Shown: piece after piece, positions 12,179 to 23,424 of the stretch
How the letters are laid out: every line of letters starts with the position of its first letter
Numbering within the stretch: position 1 is the stretch's first letter
Assembly: GCA_009746045.1 (NCBI GenBank)
Contig: RPFO01000080.1
Location: 1,634,363 to 1,698,362, forward strand
Direction: 5' to 3'
Origin: Mesostigma viride
Taxonomy: Eukaryota; Streptophyta; Mesostigmatophyceae; Mesostigmatales; Mesostigmataceae
Length of the DNA stretch: 64,000 nt
Translations under genes and position numbers: made by a program
The notes under the pieces: generated by a model
The model's input: only the letters and a program-made list of their open reading frames with translations
Told to the model about the DNA's origin: nothing
Database searches by the model: none

Positions 12179-12565
12179 CTGATTTCGATAGTACCGGCTA
12201 CGCCCCCTTCTACTAAAAAGAAGGATTCAGCCGTGTTCAGCCCGTCTCACGGTGCGAGACTGAACAAGTCTCGCGTGCAGACACGTGTGTAGTACTCCTA
12301 CACACAGATCTCGAGTGATTTATCTAGTACCAAATCCGAAAGGCTTGCATCACTCCCCGGACAGGAGAACTTTTGCGGATGACTGTAGGTGTAAGTTGGC
12401 GATGCCATGGTAACCGGAGACGTCCGTCCTATAGTCAGCAAAATTGGTGCGAGAGGTCCCCAGTTCGATTCCGGTCGGATTCATTTGCAGATCGCGTTTT
12501 TCCGCGTTTTCCGCGGCCCGGTACTGAACGCAAATGGTTTTCACCTTTGCGGAGTGCCTGATCAA
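12179..12565 (+). mobile_element. tRNA-derived SINE-like repeat, copy 2 (long form, 387 bp)
   Basis: This is the long version of the family. It has an extra leader of about 100 bp (GATTTCGATAGTACCGGCTA onward) containing an imperfect hairpin with arms TTCAGCC/GGCTGAA-like and GTCTCACGGTGCGAGAC. The short form follows. The tRNA-like part has a seven-base acceptor-like pair (TCCGTCC with GGTCGGA, one mismatch), an A-box-like TAGTCAG...TTGG and B-box AGTTCGATTCC (about 12463-12473). It is flanked by ATATTTGG at 12171-12178 and 12566-12573, an 8-bp target duplication that defines the ends. Retroposition by a LINE partner is inferred. Confidence 0.75.
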
Positions 12566-12573
12566 ATATTTGG

Positions 12574-13303
12574 ACCAAATCATATATTTCCAATTAGTTC
12601 CCCCACTTTTGAGAAAGTCTGCCTAATTTTGAGCACAAAATAATGATGTTTAGACACATTGATGGATTTTCCCGCAAAAAGGGTACTTTTTTTCACTAAA
12701 AAAAATAAAACAAATCATAAACACATGGAATCATGCCATATCTTATATTTTCAAATACTAGAGAGGGGGGACATGCAGCCCCAAATTTTCAGGTCATTCT
12801 GACAAGCGCAGCCCTATTTGATGGATATTCCTAGATTGCCACCTGTGATGACGCTGACGGAGGTTTTAGCTAGTATTTAACCACACTAACACCCCTTAAT
12901 ACATCTAAGCCACGTGAAAACTGGCCAAACCACACACTACCATCCTCTGCACATATGGTACCTCCAATGTTCCAGGTTTGACGCCATTCTGACAAGAACT
13001 GCCCAAGTTACAACCATTCCAAGACGGCCACCCATGTAGACACTACAAGGAAATTATAGTAACCATTCAGCCACACTAGCACCTCCTTCTTCATCAAAGA
13101 CATCTGCAAACTGACCAAAGCACACATAATTAACTCTTGCACGCTGACGGCAACGCATGGTCAACGTGGGGGTCATTGTGACAAGAACTACTCAAGTTGA
13201 TGGGTTTCCTATATGACCACCTGACAAGGCGCTAAGGACCACTCAGTAAGTTAGTAACCCCACAGTGCCACTTCATATGCCATCCAACATGCACCAAAAC
13301 CAT
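12574..13303. repeat. Degenerate ~190-bp tandem repeat
   Basis: The phrase CATTCTGACAAG (with variants) followed by AACTGCCCAAGTT-like text recurs near 12792, 12983 and 13173, spaced about 190 bp. Between them lie similar CACACTA/CACCTCC and GACCAAAGCACACA-like words. This looks like an old satellite-like tandem repeat. No gene is seen. Confidence 0.55.
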
Positions 13304-13312
13304 GCTGAGTAT

Positions 13313-13991
13313 TCTGATCAGACACTCCGCAAAGGTGAAAACCTTTGCGTTCAGTGCCGGGCCGCGGAAAACGCGGAAAACGCGATCTGCAAATGAATCC
13401 GACCGGAATCGAACTGGGGACCTCTCGCACCAATTTTGCTGACTATAGGACGGACGTCTCCGGTTACCATGGCATCGCCAACTTACACCTACAGTCATCC
13501 GCAAAAGTTCTCCTGTCCGGGGAGTGATGCAAGCCTGTCGGATTTGGTACTAGATAAATCACTCGAGATCTGTGTGTAGGAGTACTACACACGTGTCTGC
13601 ACGCGAGACTTGTTCAGTCTCGCACCGTGAGACGGGCTGAACACGGCTGAATCCTTCTTTAGAAGGGGGCGTAGCCGGTACTATCGAAATCAGCCAAGCG
13701 TATATTCTGATCAGACACTCCGCAAAGGTGAAAACCTTTGCGTTCAGTGCCGGGCCGCGGAAAACGCGGAAAACGCGATCTGCAAATGAATCCGACCGGA
13801 ATCGAACTGGGGACCTCTCGCACCAATTTTGCTGACTATAGGACGGACGTCTCCGGTTACCATGGCATCGCCAACTTACACCTACAGTCATCCGCAAAAG
13901 TTCTCCTGTCCGGGGAGTGATGCAAGCCTGTCGGATTTGGTACTAGATAAATCACTCGAGATCTGTGTGTAGGAGTACTACACACGTGTCT
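13313..13991 (-). mobile_element. SINE-like repeat dimer, copies 3 (long) and 4 (short)
   Basis: Two head-to-tail copies of the SINE-like family lie here in reverse orientation. A long-form copy spans 13313 to about 13693 and a short-form copy 13706-13991. They are joined by about 12 bp (CAAGCGTATAT-type). The dimer as a whole is flanked by GCTGAGTAT at 13304-13312 and 13992-14000, a 9-bp target duplication, so it inserted as one unit or a second copy inserted at the end of the first. Both carry the same tRNA-like B-box. The open frames of 60-112 residues across each copy are antisense shadows of the tRNA-like region and not genes. Confidence 0.75.
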
Positions 13992-14000
13992 GCTGAGTAT

Positions 14001-17000
14001 GTTTACAATGTACGAAGGGCTGGCCACGCACCTCATATGTCTTCATCATCCCTCCAGCATGGCCAGCCTTGTAAATATGTTCATAGCCTTGACGATGGTA
14101 GCCCTAATATGCCTAAGCAGCATTTCCTATGTTTCTCCTAGGTTAGAGTGTAAGGTTGATGACAACCAAGCTAATCAACTCAACAACACCTCCTAAACTG
14201 TCCTCCCCGGCATGGATGACAAACTGGGACTATGGAGGGCAAGGAACCAAGCAGGAACATGGTATATATAGCTTGCATGCAGTCATGCATGTCAACCATG
14301 GTTGGCTCAGCACATTGTAGTCTTGTCACATCATCATAACAAAGGAAAGCTCAAACAACCATTGGTGCCAGCTATCTACATGCAGTCACACAAATGCAAT
14401 ATCTCCAACATCATCATCACTAAAACACTTCCATCCTTGCACGATAAAATGCAAAGAAACCATTGGCGGCCCTTCAGCGCATGAGCGCTGTGATGCCGCT
14501 GCGAAGAGAGGGTGCGTCACTCTCACACAACAAGAAGCGTCCATACGCACAACATCCTTGCCGGAACACGTTTTATGAAATGCCTTATACCTTCCTGAAG
14601 AGCTATAGGCTGCGACTGAAGCGGCCCTGATCACGACATCAACGAAAACAATCTAAAGCTGCCAGGTATTCGACAACACAACGGCAAGCGACGGCGAGAT
14701 AGCTGGCGGAAACTGCCCAAAAAGAACGCAAAAAACCTCGAACGATGAGCTCATAGAAGAAAGCACTGATAGCAGATAACATTCGCGACAAATCTGTACC
14801 TCGCCCTCGTAAATCCCTCGCCCAGGCGCGCAACAACCGCCGTTCTTCCATGGACAGGTCAGACACGCACTGCGCAGGTCTGAACAATTACTTACCGATA
14901 ATGGCCGAAAATCTGGGAAAAAGCACCAGCGCGGTTTAGAATTCGATGCAACCGATATTAACGCCTGCTTCGCGGTCAAAACAACCCTAAAAACCGCGAT
15001 TTTACTGCCGCTATCATGAATTCTATTTTATTCCGCGCGACAAAAAAATTCAGATTACCCCCCATGCCGATGGCATAAAAAAACAACAGCGATATTGTAA
15101 ACTGGCTGATTTCCGCAACAAACTAACATCATAAACTCATCGTCTTTTAGATTCGAGTAAAATTTTTGCATTTCGCCTGCCCTAGTGTGGTAGTTTCGCC
15201 TGAACGCAGTCGCCATGGCCACTTCCGCAAGGGGTGCGCACACCGTGCACGTGAAATTTATGACCTTCGGTTCCGGCGCGAATTTTTTGGCGCCAAAAAA
15301 TTCGGGCATGTCCCGTCCCCTTAAATAATTAATTAATTAATTTAAGAATTAACATGCTTTTTTACTTACTCACTAAATAATTACAACACATATGCATGAA
15401 TCATAGCGCTTTGTGTGCTTTGTACAACCCAAACCATTCTGGCACTCCCGGTCGTCATCTTGCCGACACCCCACCGCGCCTCACCTGACCCCCGGCACAG
15501 CACACACCTTGTTTCTAGAACGGGCCTACATACGAGGAGGGCGCTGATGCCGTGTAGAGACTCCACACATGTTAGGGGAAACAAGATGACAACGGCATGT
15601 GGTCATGGTACAAGCGCCAAGGGCACCTAGTGGCCTTTACCTGCCCCACACCACAACATCCCAAGCATGCCTCATCTATTGGCTTAGCACCTGGGCTGCT
15701 GCCACTGTCAACATTCTTGGGACAGCCACGCCATTAGTAACTATACAAGGCACCCGCCCAGCAGCGCCCAACTGCCCGCCACCCCGCCGTCCTCCGCGGA
15801 AAAAATACCTCGCCCCTCCGCTTGTGGACCCTTCGCCTTGCCACCCTTAAACATCATAAAGGTCACCAATGCAGTAAACCCGCTTTGGTAGAAAGGCTGG
15901 AGCAGAGGAGATCCTGGCAGCTGACATGAAAACACATGCCGCGCACAAAGATGTCAAACAGGTTGTTTTAAAATCTGTTTATTGGGAACTTCCTTGTTGC
16001 AGATGCCACTTGACCACAAGGGCCCTTTCTTAAATGGATAATGGCAAGTAACCCTATCCCTCACATGTTTGCGTGCAAGGATGGCAGAAAGCTATCATGG
16101 AGACAACATCTGCACATAACTTTTGTCGGAGAAACAAGTATGACAATGGGCAACGTTGCACAACATCAAGGTGTTACGATGGCATCACGGTATGGTGAGC
16201 TCCCTTCATTGACACACGAGTATTGACTGACTGGTTGGAATAAACCAACCGAACAGGATAGAGATGATTGTAACTACCAATACAACCGACTAACATGACA
16301 CAAGCAAGCGATCCATTCTCTCAAAATGATATCGACACACTTTGATTGTGTATACAATATTTTGAACAGACTTGCAAATCGGTGTAGTAAGGATCCGAGC
16401 GAATATTGTCACAACAATGCAACAAATGGAGCGGCCATTCCTGGATGGGAGGGAACATCTGCAGGATGCTCGCTAGCCGCCTGCTTAGCTGCGCCCATCC
16501 GGTCTCACCGCTCTTTCTGTCTTGCTGGCAGCGCCAGTAATAACCGAGGCTTGCTTTCCTGTAGCGTCCGCTCAGCTGGCGAAGTTATCAGCACCTGCGG
16601 AGCAGCTCATTTCGAAGTGGCAACACCGCCGTTACGACACAAAGCACCATGGGACCTGCGTCCTGCAATGGAAAATATTTGCCTAAATATCGTCGTCTTG
16701 TGCCCGCACCTTCATGCAGGTTGAAAGAACTTATCATCGTGCGAATATAGTCCGCAACGAGATGTGAAAAGTGCTGCGCACAACCCGACGGATCTCCTCC
16801 ACAGCAAAGCCGAAGATTTTAAAGAAACCAATCCTAGCCGCCATTTTCTTGACTGGGCTAGTTTGTCTTGCCAGCTAGAACTGCAACGCAAGGATTCAGC
16901 CGTTTATAGACAAGGAACTGAAATGTCAGACTACTTGACTGGCACTAATGCCGCTACATTCTTTCGGTCCGCCGCATTCTCTTGCTGTGGAGTTCTCTTC

Positions 17001-17182
17001 ATTATGCTACAGTAAGCAAACGCCCCCGCTTATGCTTGGCCATAGCGATGGACTTGAACGTTTTCTGCCTTGCGCCCTGCGCGAACCCTTGCTTGGAAGT
17101 TGGCGCGCCTGCAGTTTATTCTGTCATTTGTACTTCCGCACCCAAAATTTACGCACCGAGTCGCATGGTACCCGTTCAGTAG
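14001..17182. other. Gene-free stretch
   Basis: Short open frames occur on both strands (for example 14639-14979, 15055-15309 and 16326-16724) but none has a recognisable domain. A good 5' splice-like GTAAGT occurs on the minus strand near 14889-14896. A minus-strand spliced gene between about 14.6 and 15.3 kb cannot be excluded, but I cannot support one. A (TTAA)n block lies at 15324-15345. Confidence 0.4.
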
Positions 17183-17926
17183 GGGATTTCTTATTCCGGC
17201 GCCCAATGGCCTCCAGGACAGGCGCGCCGCGCCAGACTCGCCCGCGTTTGGGCTTTGGGCGTCTTGGAATTTGGCTTTGGGCGTCTTGGAAGTTGGCTTT
17301 GGGCGTTTGCTCTTTTGGCAGATTTCTGCACTACACTGGTACTACGTAAAAAAGCACAGACTGGTGCGGCGTAACATTTTTAAACTTGGTAAAATTACCG
17401 CCGCACAGCCAGCCAGAACTGGACAAGGTGATGGCCGCAAGTAGTCGTTGCTGGGCTATCGTATTTGTAGCATGGGGCGTTTCACCGAGTCTACGGTTAG
17501 CATGATGGGGAGGATTCCTAACCTTCATTATGTGGGTTAAGTAGGGGTGCTCATAGTGGCCGGTTTCCCTCGCTTCCGTCCTTGTAAACCAGGCTCTGCG
17601 TCAAGATCACAGACGACCGGGTAAGTAGTTGTTCCAGTCTGTTCTAGTTTGTATGACGCCTGCTGTTAGGCGTTCTTGTTATTGTCGTTCATCATCGCCG
17701 TGACCGTCGTGGCCAGCAGCGTGCTTTTTTTACATACCGGATGGTGTCGACTTGTTTATTGATAGCGCATTGGTGAATATCGCTGCATGGAGGAATATCG
17801 GCTACAACCCGCGGGAAAGTGCTGGCTCCAATGTTCTTTTTGTATGCAGGATGACGGCACTGCCAAGCCGGAGACGACTATGACGCTCGTTATAATGCCA
17901 GTCATTCAGACCGACTGCGCGACTGG
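17183..17926 (+). repeat. Fold-back element, left unique arm
   Basis: This segment is non-repetitive and almost identical in reverse complement to 25095-25838. It contains three direct copies of a GGCTTTGGGCGTCTTGGAA-like word near 17250-17310. No protein is supported; the same short open frames appear in both arms simply because the arms are copies. Confidence 0.85.
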
Positions 17927-19112
17927 TTGTGGGATACACGTTCCTGGTTGTGGGATGTGTTCCTTGTTGTGGGATACTTGTTCCTGGTTGTGGGATGCAC
18001 GTTCCTGGTTGTGGGATACTTGTTCCTGGTTGTGGGATACATGTTCCTGGTTGTGGGATGTGTTCCTTGTTGTGGGATACTTGTTCCTGGTTGTGGAATG
18101 CACGTTCCTGGTTGTAGGATACTTGTTCCTGGTTGTGGGATAGCAGTTCTTGGTTGTGGGATACTTGTTCCTGGTTGTGGGAAACACGTTCCTGGTTGTG
18201 GGATACTTGTTCCTGGTTGTGGGAAACACGTTCGTGGTTGTGGGATACTTGTTCCTGGTTGTGGGATGCCTGTTCCTGGTTGTGGGATACACGTTCCTGG
18301 TTGTGGGAAACACGTTCCTGGTTGTGGGATACTTGTTCCTGGTTGTGGGATACACGTTCCTGGTTGTGGGAAACGCGTTCCTGGTTGTGGGATACTTGTT
18401 CCTGGTTGTGGGAAACACGTTCCTGGTTGTGGGATACTTGTTCCTGGTTGTGGGAAACACGTTCCTGGTTGTGGGAAACACGTTCCTGGTTGTGGGATGC
18501 ATGTTCCTGGTTGTGGGAAACACGTTCCTGGTTGTGGAAACACGTTCCTGGTTGTGGGATACTTGTTCCTGGTTGTGGGATACTTGTTCCTGGTTGTGGG
18601 ATACTTGTTCCTGGTTGTGGGATACTTGTTCCTGGTTGTGGGAAACACGTTCCTGGTTGTGGGATACTTGTTCCTTGTTGTAGGATACTTGTTCCTGGTT
18701 GTGGGATACACGTTCCTGGTTGTGGGATGTGTTCCTTGTTGTGGGATACTTGTTCCTGGTTGTGGGATACTTGTTCCTGGTTGTGGGATACACGTTCCTG
18801 GTGGTGGGAAACACGTTCGTGGTTGTGGGATACTTGTTCCTGGTTGTGGGATACACGTTCCTGGTGGTGGGAAACACGTTCCTGGTTGTGGGAAACACGT
18901 TCCTGGTGGTGGGAAACACGTTCCTGGTTGTGGGATACACGTTCCTGGTTGTGGGATACTTGTTCCTGGTTGTGGGAAACACGTTCCTGGTTGTGGGAAA
19001 CACGTTCCTGGTTGTGGGAAACACGTTCCTGGTTGTGGGAAACACGTTCCTGGTTGTGGGATACACGTTCCTGGTTGTGGGAAACACGTTCCTGGTTGTG
19101 GGATAGTCGAGC
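17927..19112 (+). repeat. 21-bp minisatellite, left arm (~56 units)
   Basis: The unit has a constant core CCTGGTTGTGGGA and a variable part (TACTTGTT, TACACGTT, AACACGTT or TGCACGTT). Its length of 21 is a multiple of three and most frames lack stops, so long open frames appear in several frames on both strands. A few units are shortened (for example the GATGTGTTCC units). Unit-type order differs from the right arm, indicating independent array turnover. Confidence 0.9.
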
Positions 19113-19139
19113 AAAGTTGTGGGATGTGTTCCTGGTCCA

Positions 19140-19555
19140 AATATAAAGGGGCACGGGAATTAGCGATAGCAGAGGGGGCTCGGGAATAACGTTAGCAGAG
19201 GGGCACGGGCACTAACGTTAGTGAAGGGGCACGGGCACTAACGTTAGCAGAGGGGGCTGGGCACTAACGTTAGTAAAGGGGCATGGGCACTAACGTTAGC
19301 AGAGGGGGCTGGGCACTAACGTTAGTAAAGGGGCACAGGCACTAACATTAGCAGGGGGGCTGGGCACTTACGTTAGCAAAGGGGAACGGGCACTAACGAT
19401 AGCAGAGGGGGTGTGGGAATTAAAGTTTATTAGCAGAGGGGGGAAATAATTATAGTAGAGGGGGGGGGCACTAACGTACGTTAGCAGAGGGGCACGAGCA
19501 CTAACGTTAGTAAAGGGGCGCGGGCACTAACGTTAGCATAGGGGGTTGACACTAT
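19140..19555 (+). repeat. CTAACGTTAG minisatellite, left arm
   Basis: About 15 imperfect copies of a 25-28 bp unit are present: palindromic ACTAACGTTAG followed by CAGAGGGG or TAAAGGGG and CACGGGC/CTGGGC. The reverse-complement array lies at 22790-23395. Confidence 0.85.
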
Positions 19556-20061
19556 ACGTACCAACTTGATTATTTGGGTGGTTATGCCCTTTCATACGGC
19601 TTCACGATGCATGGCTAATTACATTTCCCTTCCTTATTTAAGTGAATGACATGGGGAGACATGCTGTAGGACTTGGCGCACTTTGCCTGAGCAAGGTGTG
19701 ACAATTAATTCACCGCTATAAATGTGAATGGACCAAGTTCGTCGAAACGGGGAAATAACGTTACTTGATACTAGATTTAGGGAGATCCTGTGTTCGTAAC
19801 TTGCTGGTATAGCTACTGTGGTTTCTCATTTTCGGTGTTGTCCGTGGAATCTCATATTTGGGCAGCTAGCCCCATGCACGTTGAGCGCTTACTGACAACA
19901 ATACAAGATTTAGACGCGTAGGGGGGCAAGAATCAATTGTGCGTCGGCACGGTAGCTTGCATCATTCACGATTTGTGCGTTTTAATCGAAGGGCATCTAC
20001 TTAGTTCGGCAGAGCAACGGGGGTTGTTTAGATAGTAGTTAGTTAGTACTTACTTAGTTAA

Positions 20062-21750
20062 CCCCTAAATGGTCTTGCTGCCGATTTTCCGCCAAAAATC
20101 GAGTTCCAGCCGATGCATCGGCCCCTTCTCGGGGGACCAGATGCCGCGAAATCTATTGAGAATTAGGAAAAGTTTAGCTGAGAAGATCGAAAGTTTATAA
20201 AATTCTTCACAGCATGGTACTAGGGTTTGCATACTTTTGACAAAGTTATAGAGGTGTTCTGGCCGGTCAAAGTACAAGGGGTCAGGGTACTTTTTCACGT
20301 ACAACGTGCATTCCGGAAAACGACGACCTGGCCATGGCGGCTTGCGCCCACGCATGGCATTTACGTTTGCGTTCGAATTTTCTGGCCAAACTTAGGATAT
20401 TGATTTTAAACGTCCTAAAGATGATACAGGCCAATTTTTGGTTCGCGGGAATGCCATTTGATAGGTGTCGGCAGCGTTCTTGCTGGAAAAAACTGCGATC
20501 AGGCCGGACGATAGAAACGTTGACAGCAATACCTTTCCGGCGTATTTTAAAGGATATATTGGTTTCTTTGTACTTTTTATGATACATAGTAGTCGTAAAC
20601 GTGCAAGGGTGGCCAGAAATCGCCGAATCCAGCGACCATGCTGCACAACTTTGGTGTGCCGAAATGCGCCATTTTGCGGCCACCGCCTGGGCCAAGTTAA
20701 CGCCATCCATGCCTGGTAAAGCTTAAGCATCGTTTTCCTATCGATGTTTGACGTTTATATATACGTTCTAGCTTGTGTAGCACATTCTTTTTGCACTATT
20801 CATGCTCTTTCTTGACCCTGGCCTGGCCCCTTTCTAAAACACCCTTCTTAGATGCTTCCCTCAGTCAGTTGACCTGCCACAGGGTGATGGTGATAAGTTT
20901 TAGAGGCTGTATGGGTTTGAATACCTCCATATATGTTTGTTATACATTTCCCATACACATATTGCATGAGTGTGAGGCAGTTGGCTGGTCTCTGTGGCAT
21001 CATCAAGCACGTAACCGGTGAGTAAAAGCTTCCCATTGACAGCATGTGCCACCAGGTGTGCTGGCCATCACCTGGCAAGCTATAGCAGCTTAGGCCTAGT
21101 TTATCCTTGCTAGGGCAGGCTGAAATAGGCTCAACACCACTAGTTTGTTGGTGGCTGCCTCCTAGAATGCATGCCTTGCGTAGGGTGTCCGTACCACGTT
21201 ACCTACGTGCATGGACAAGGTGGCACCTGCACATAGGTGCCATGTAAGGGCAGTGTGATGATGCAGTTATGTTTCCCCATCATTGTGGAAGGGAAATGTA
21301 TTGTTTGGCATGGTTGGTGGCCATATTAGGAGGTAGTATGCCCACCCCTACTCCCTTGGTTGCTTTTTACCAACGGTACCCCTATGGGCTGTACTGGGTG
21401 TAACTGCTGGTATACCCACCCAAATTATGACCCCAATAGCTCAAACTGTTCAGCAACTAATTGTTTATCATCCCTGAAGTGGTAGGTGCCTAGGTCTTAT
21501 AACATAATTCAAAATGCACATTCTACCAAAAATGAAAACGCGCGTCTTGACCCCCCTGACTTTGACGGCAGTTAAACATGGCCTACCCTGCATATATGTG
21601 AGGTTGTGATATACCAACCCGAAGGGCAACTCATGGACATGCTTGGCCCCCAAGGACAGCCATTGGATATGGGTAGGTTGGATGGCATCTGGTTTGCAAA
21701 ATTGTGAAGATCCAGCCGATTTATCGGCAGGATCTCAGACCATTTAGGGG
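20062..21750. mobile_element. piggyBac-like non-autonomous element (nested, 1.69 kb)
   Basis: The terminal inverted repeats are 13 bp perfect (CCCCTAAATGGTC and its complement), followed by a partly matching CTGCCGAT. They are flanked on both sides by TTAA (20058-20061 and 21751-21754). TTAA target duplication with C-rich terminal repeats is the hallmark of the piggyBac superfamily. Sub-terminal palindromes CCGATGCATCGG (left) and CCGATTTATCGG (right) are shared. No transposase frame is recognisable; the longest frame (minus, 20282-20710) has no domain. It sits in the spacer of the fold-back element. Confidence 0.75.
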
Positions 21751-21817
21751 TTAAAATAGTTAGTCAGTTAGTTAGCTAGTGAGCTAGTTAGAACTTGATA
21801 GGTAGGTCAGGTAGGTA

Positions 21818-22010
21818 GGTAATTAATTAATTAATTAATTAGACTCATGCTCCCGTTGGGGAGTCACGGAGCCCGAACTGCCTTTCATCCCTTTGTTTGC
21901 ACAACAGGAAGGAAGGTCAGAGACCCCCTTTCTCCTTCATGCTAGAGGCATGCCACAGCTGCGTGACTCCCAAACGGGAGCACGAGTCTAATTAATTAGT
22001 TAATTAATGC
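21818..22010. repeat. Two facing stem-loop/(TTAA)n termini
   Basis: A minus-oriented end (TTAA repeats at 21821-21840, then CTCCCGTTGGGGAG) faces a plus-oriented end (CTCCCAAACGGGAG, then CACGAGTC and TTAA-type repeats to 22008). The two form an imperfect inverted repeat about 190 bp long. They are probably termini of two short non-LTR or SINE insertions, or one inverted duplication. Confidence 0.5.
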
Positions 22011-22221
22011 CACAGCTGCAATCGGACACGCTAAACGATCCTGCAAGATCTGTGGGTGCAATGAGACCCATGTGAGCTTATCATAACAAGGAGCGTGGGC
22101 AAGTAATGTGAGCATAGCCAAGACGTAGCATCATTGGATGTACAAGGAAATATTTAATAGCTCTATCTTGATGTGCGTGTAGGAATTACTGCATGGAGGA
22201 ATAACGGCAAACATGTGAAGG

Positions 22222-22386
22222 ATCGAACAAGTATCCCACAACCAGGAACGTGCATCCCACAACCAGGAACGAGTATCCCACAAGCAGGAACGTGTTTCCC
22301 ACCACCAGGAACAAGTATCCCACAACCAGGAACGACTATCCCACAACTAGGAACGTGTATCCCACAACCAGGAACAAGTATCCTCT
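22222..22386 (-). repeat. 21-bp minisatellite, internal block (8 units)
   Basis: Eight units of the same 21-bp minisatellite (here CACAACCAGGAAC orientation) lie inside the fold-back spacer, separated by about 1 kb from the main right array. Confidence 0.85.
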
Positions 22387-22790
22387 GCCGGCAGTGCCAC
22401 CCCATGCAAGACCCCACAAGCCGTCCTTGCATAAAGGGGACATGCAGTCATCACAAGGAGTGGTGACTGCCGGCAGTGCCACGCCATGCAAGACCCCACA
22501 AGCCGTCCTTGCGTCAAGGGGACATGCAGTCATCACAAGGAGTGGTAACTGCCGGCAGTGCCACCCCATGCAAGAACACACAAGCCGGGGACATGCAGTC
22601 ATCACAAGGAGTGGTGACTGCCGGCAGTGCCACGCCATGCAAGACCCCACAAGCCGTCCTTGCGTCAAGGGGACATGCAGTCATCACAAGGAGTGGTAAC
22701 TGCCGGCAGTGCCACCCCATGCAAGAACACACAAGCCGGGGACATGCAGTCATCACAAGGAGTGGTAACTGCCGGCAGTGCGTGGCCCTA
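22387..22790 (+). repeat. Tandem repeat of 67/84-bp units
   Basis: About five units start with TGCCGGCAGTGCCAC, continue through CCATGCAAG and end with ATGCAGTCATCACAAGGAGT. Units alternate between a long form with CCCCACAAGCCGTCCTTGC and a short form lacking part of it. It is not coding. Confidence 0.8.
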
Positions 22791-23395
22791 ACGTTAATTC
22801 CCACACCCCCTCTTCTAACGTTAGTGCCCAGCCCCCTCTGCTAACGTTAGTGCCCCCCCCTCCTTTGCTAACATTAGTTCCCACACCCCTCTGCTAACGT
22901 AAGTGCCCTCCCCCCCCCTGCTATCGTTAATGCCCACCCCCCTTCACTAACGTTATTCCCTAGCCCCCTCTGCTAACGTTAGTGCCCACGCCCCTTTACT
23001 AACGTTAGTGCTCGTGCCCCTCTGCTAACGTTAGTGCCCCCCCCTCTACTATAATTATTTCCCCCCACACCCCTTGTGCTATCGTTAGTGCCCGTGCCCC
23101 TTTACAAACGTTAGTGCCCAGCCCCCTTTGCTAACGTTAGTGCCCGTGCCCCTTTACTAACGTTAGTGCCCAGCCCCCTCTGCTATCGTTAGTGCCCGTG
23201 CCCCTTTACTAACGATAGTGCCCAGCCCCCTCTGCTAATTAACGTTAGTGCCCGTGCCCCTTTACTAACCTTAGTGCCCAGCCCCCTCTGCTAACGTTAG
23301 TGCCCGTGCCCCTTCACTAACGTTAGTGCCCGTGCCCCTCTGCTAACATTATTCCAGAGCCCCCTCTGCTATCGCTAATTCCCGTGCCCCTTGAT
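22790..23395 (-). repeat. CTAACGTTAG minisatellite, right arm
   Basis: This is the reverse-complement partner of 19140-19555, with about 22 imperfect units of CTAACGTTAGTGCCC plus GTGCCCCT or AGCCCCCT. It is longer than the left array. Confidence 0.85.
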
Positions 23396-23424
23396 ATTTG
23401 GACCAAGAACACATCCCACAACTA

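Noticed and set aside
13345-13920. Repeated 60-residue open frames starting MRSVPGRGKRGK
   Set aside because: Antisense reading of the tRNA-like SINE repeat; identical in each copy because the repeat is copied, not because a protein is conserved.
14639-15310. Spliced minus-strand host gene
   Set aside because: A good donor-like site exists, but the flanking frames show no domain, no matching acceptor decides a frame, and codon use is not distinctive.
17802-19189. Open frames of 300-450 codons on both strands (also 23349-25114)
   Set aside because: They are produced by a 21-bp stop-free minisatellite, overlap in several frames and have no domain beyond the repeat.
22387-22790. CRISPR-like spaced repeats
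   Set aside because: Units are directly adjacent, with no unique spacers and no cas genes, in a eukaryotic context; ordinary tandem repeat.
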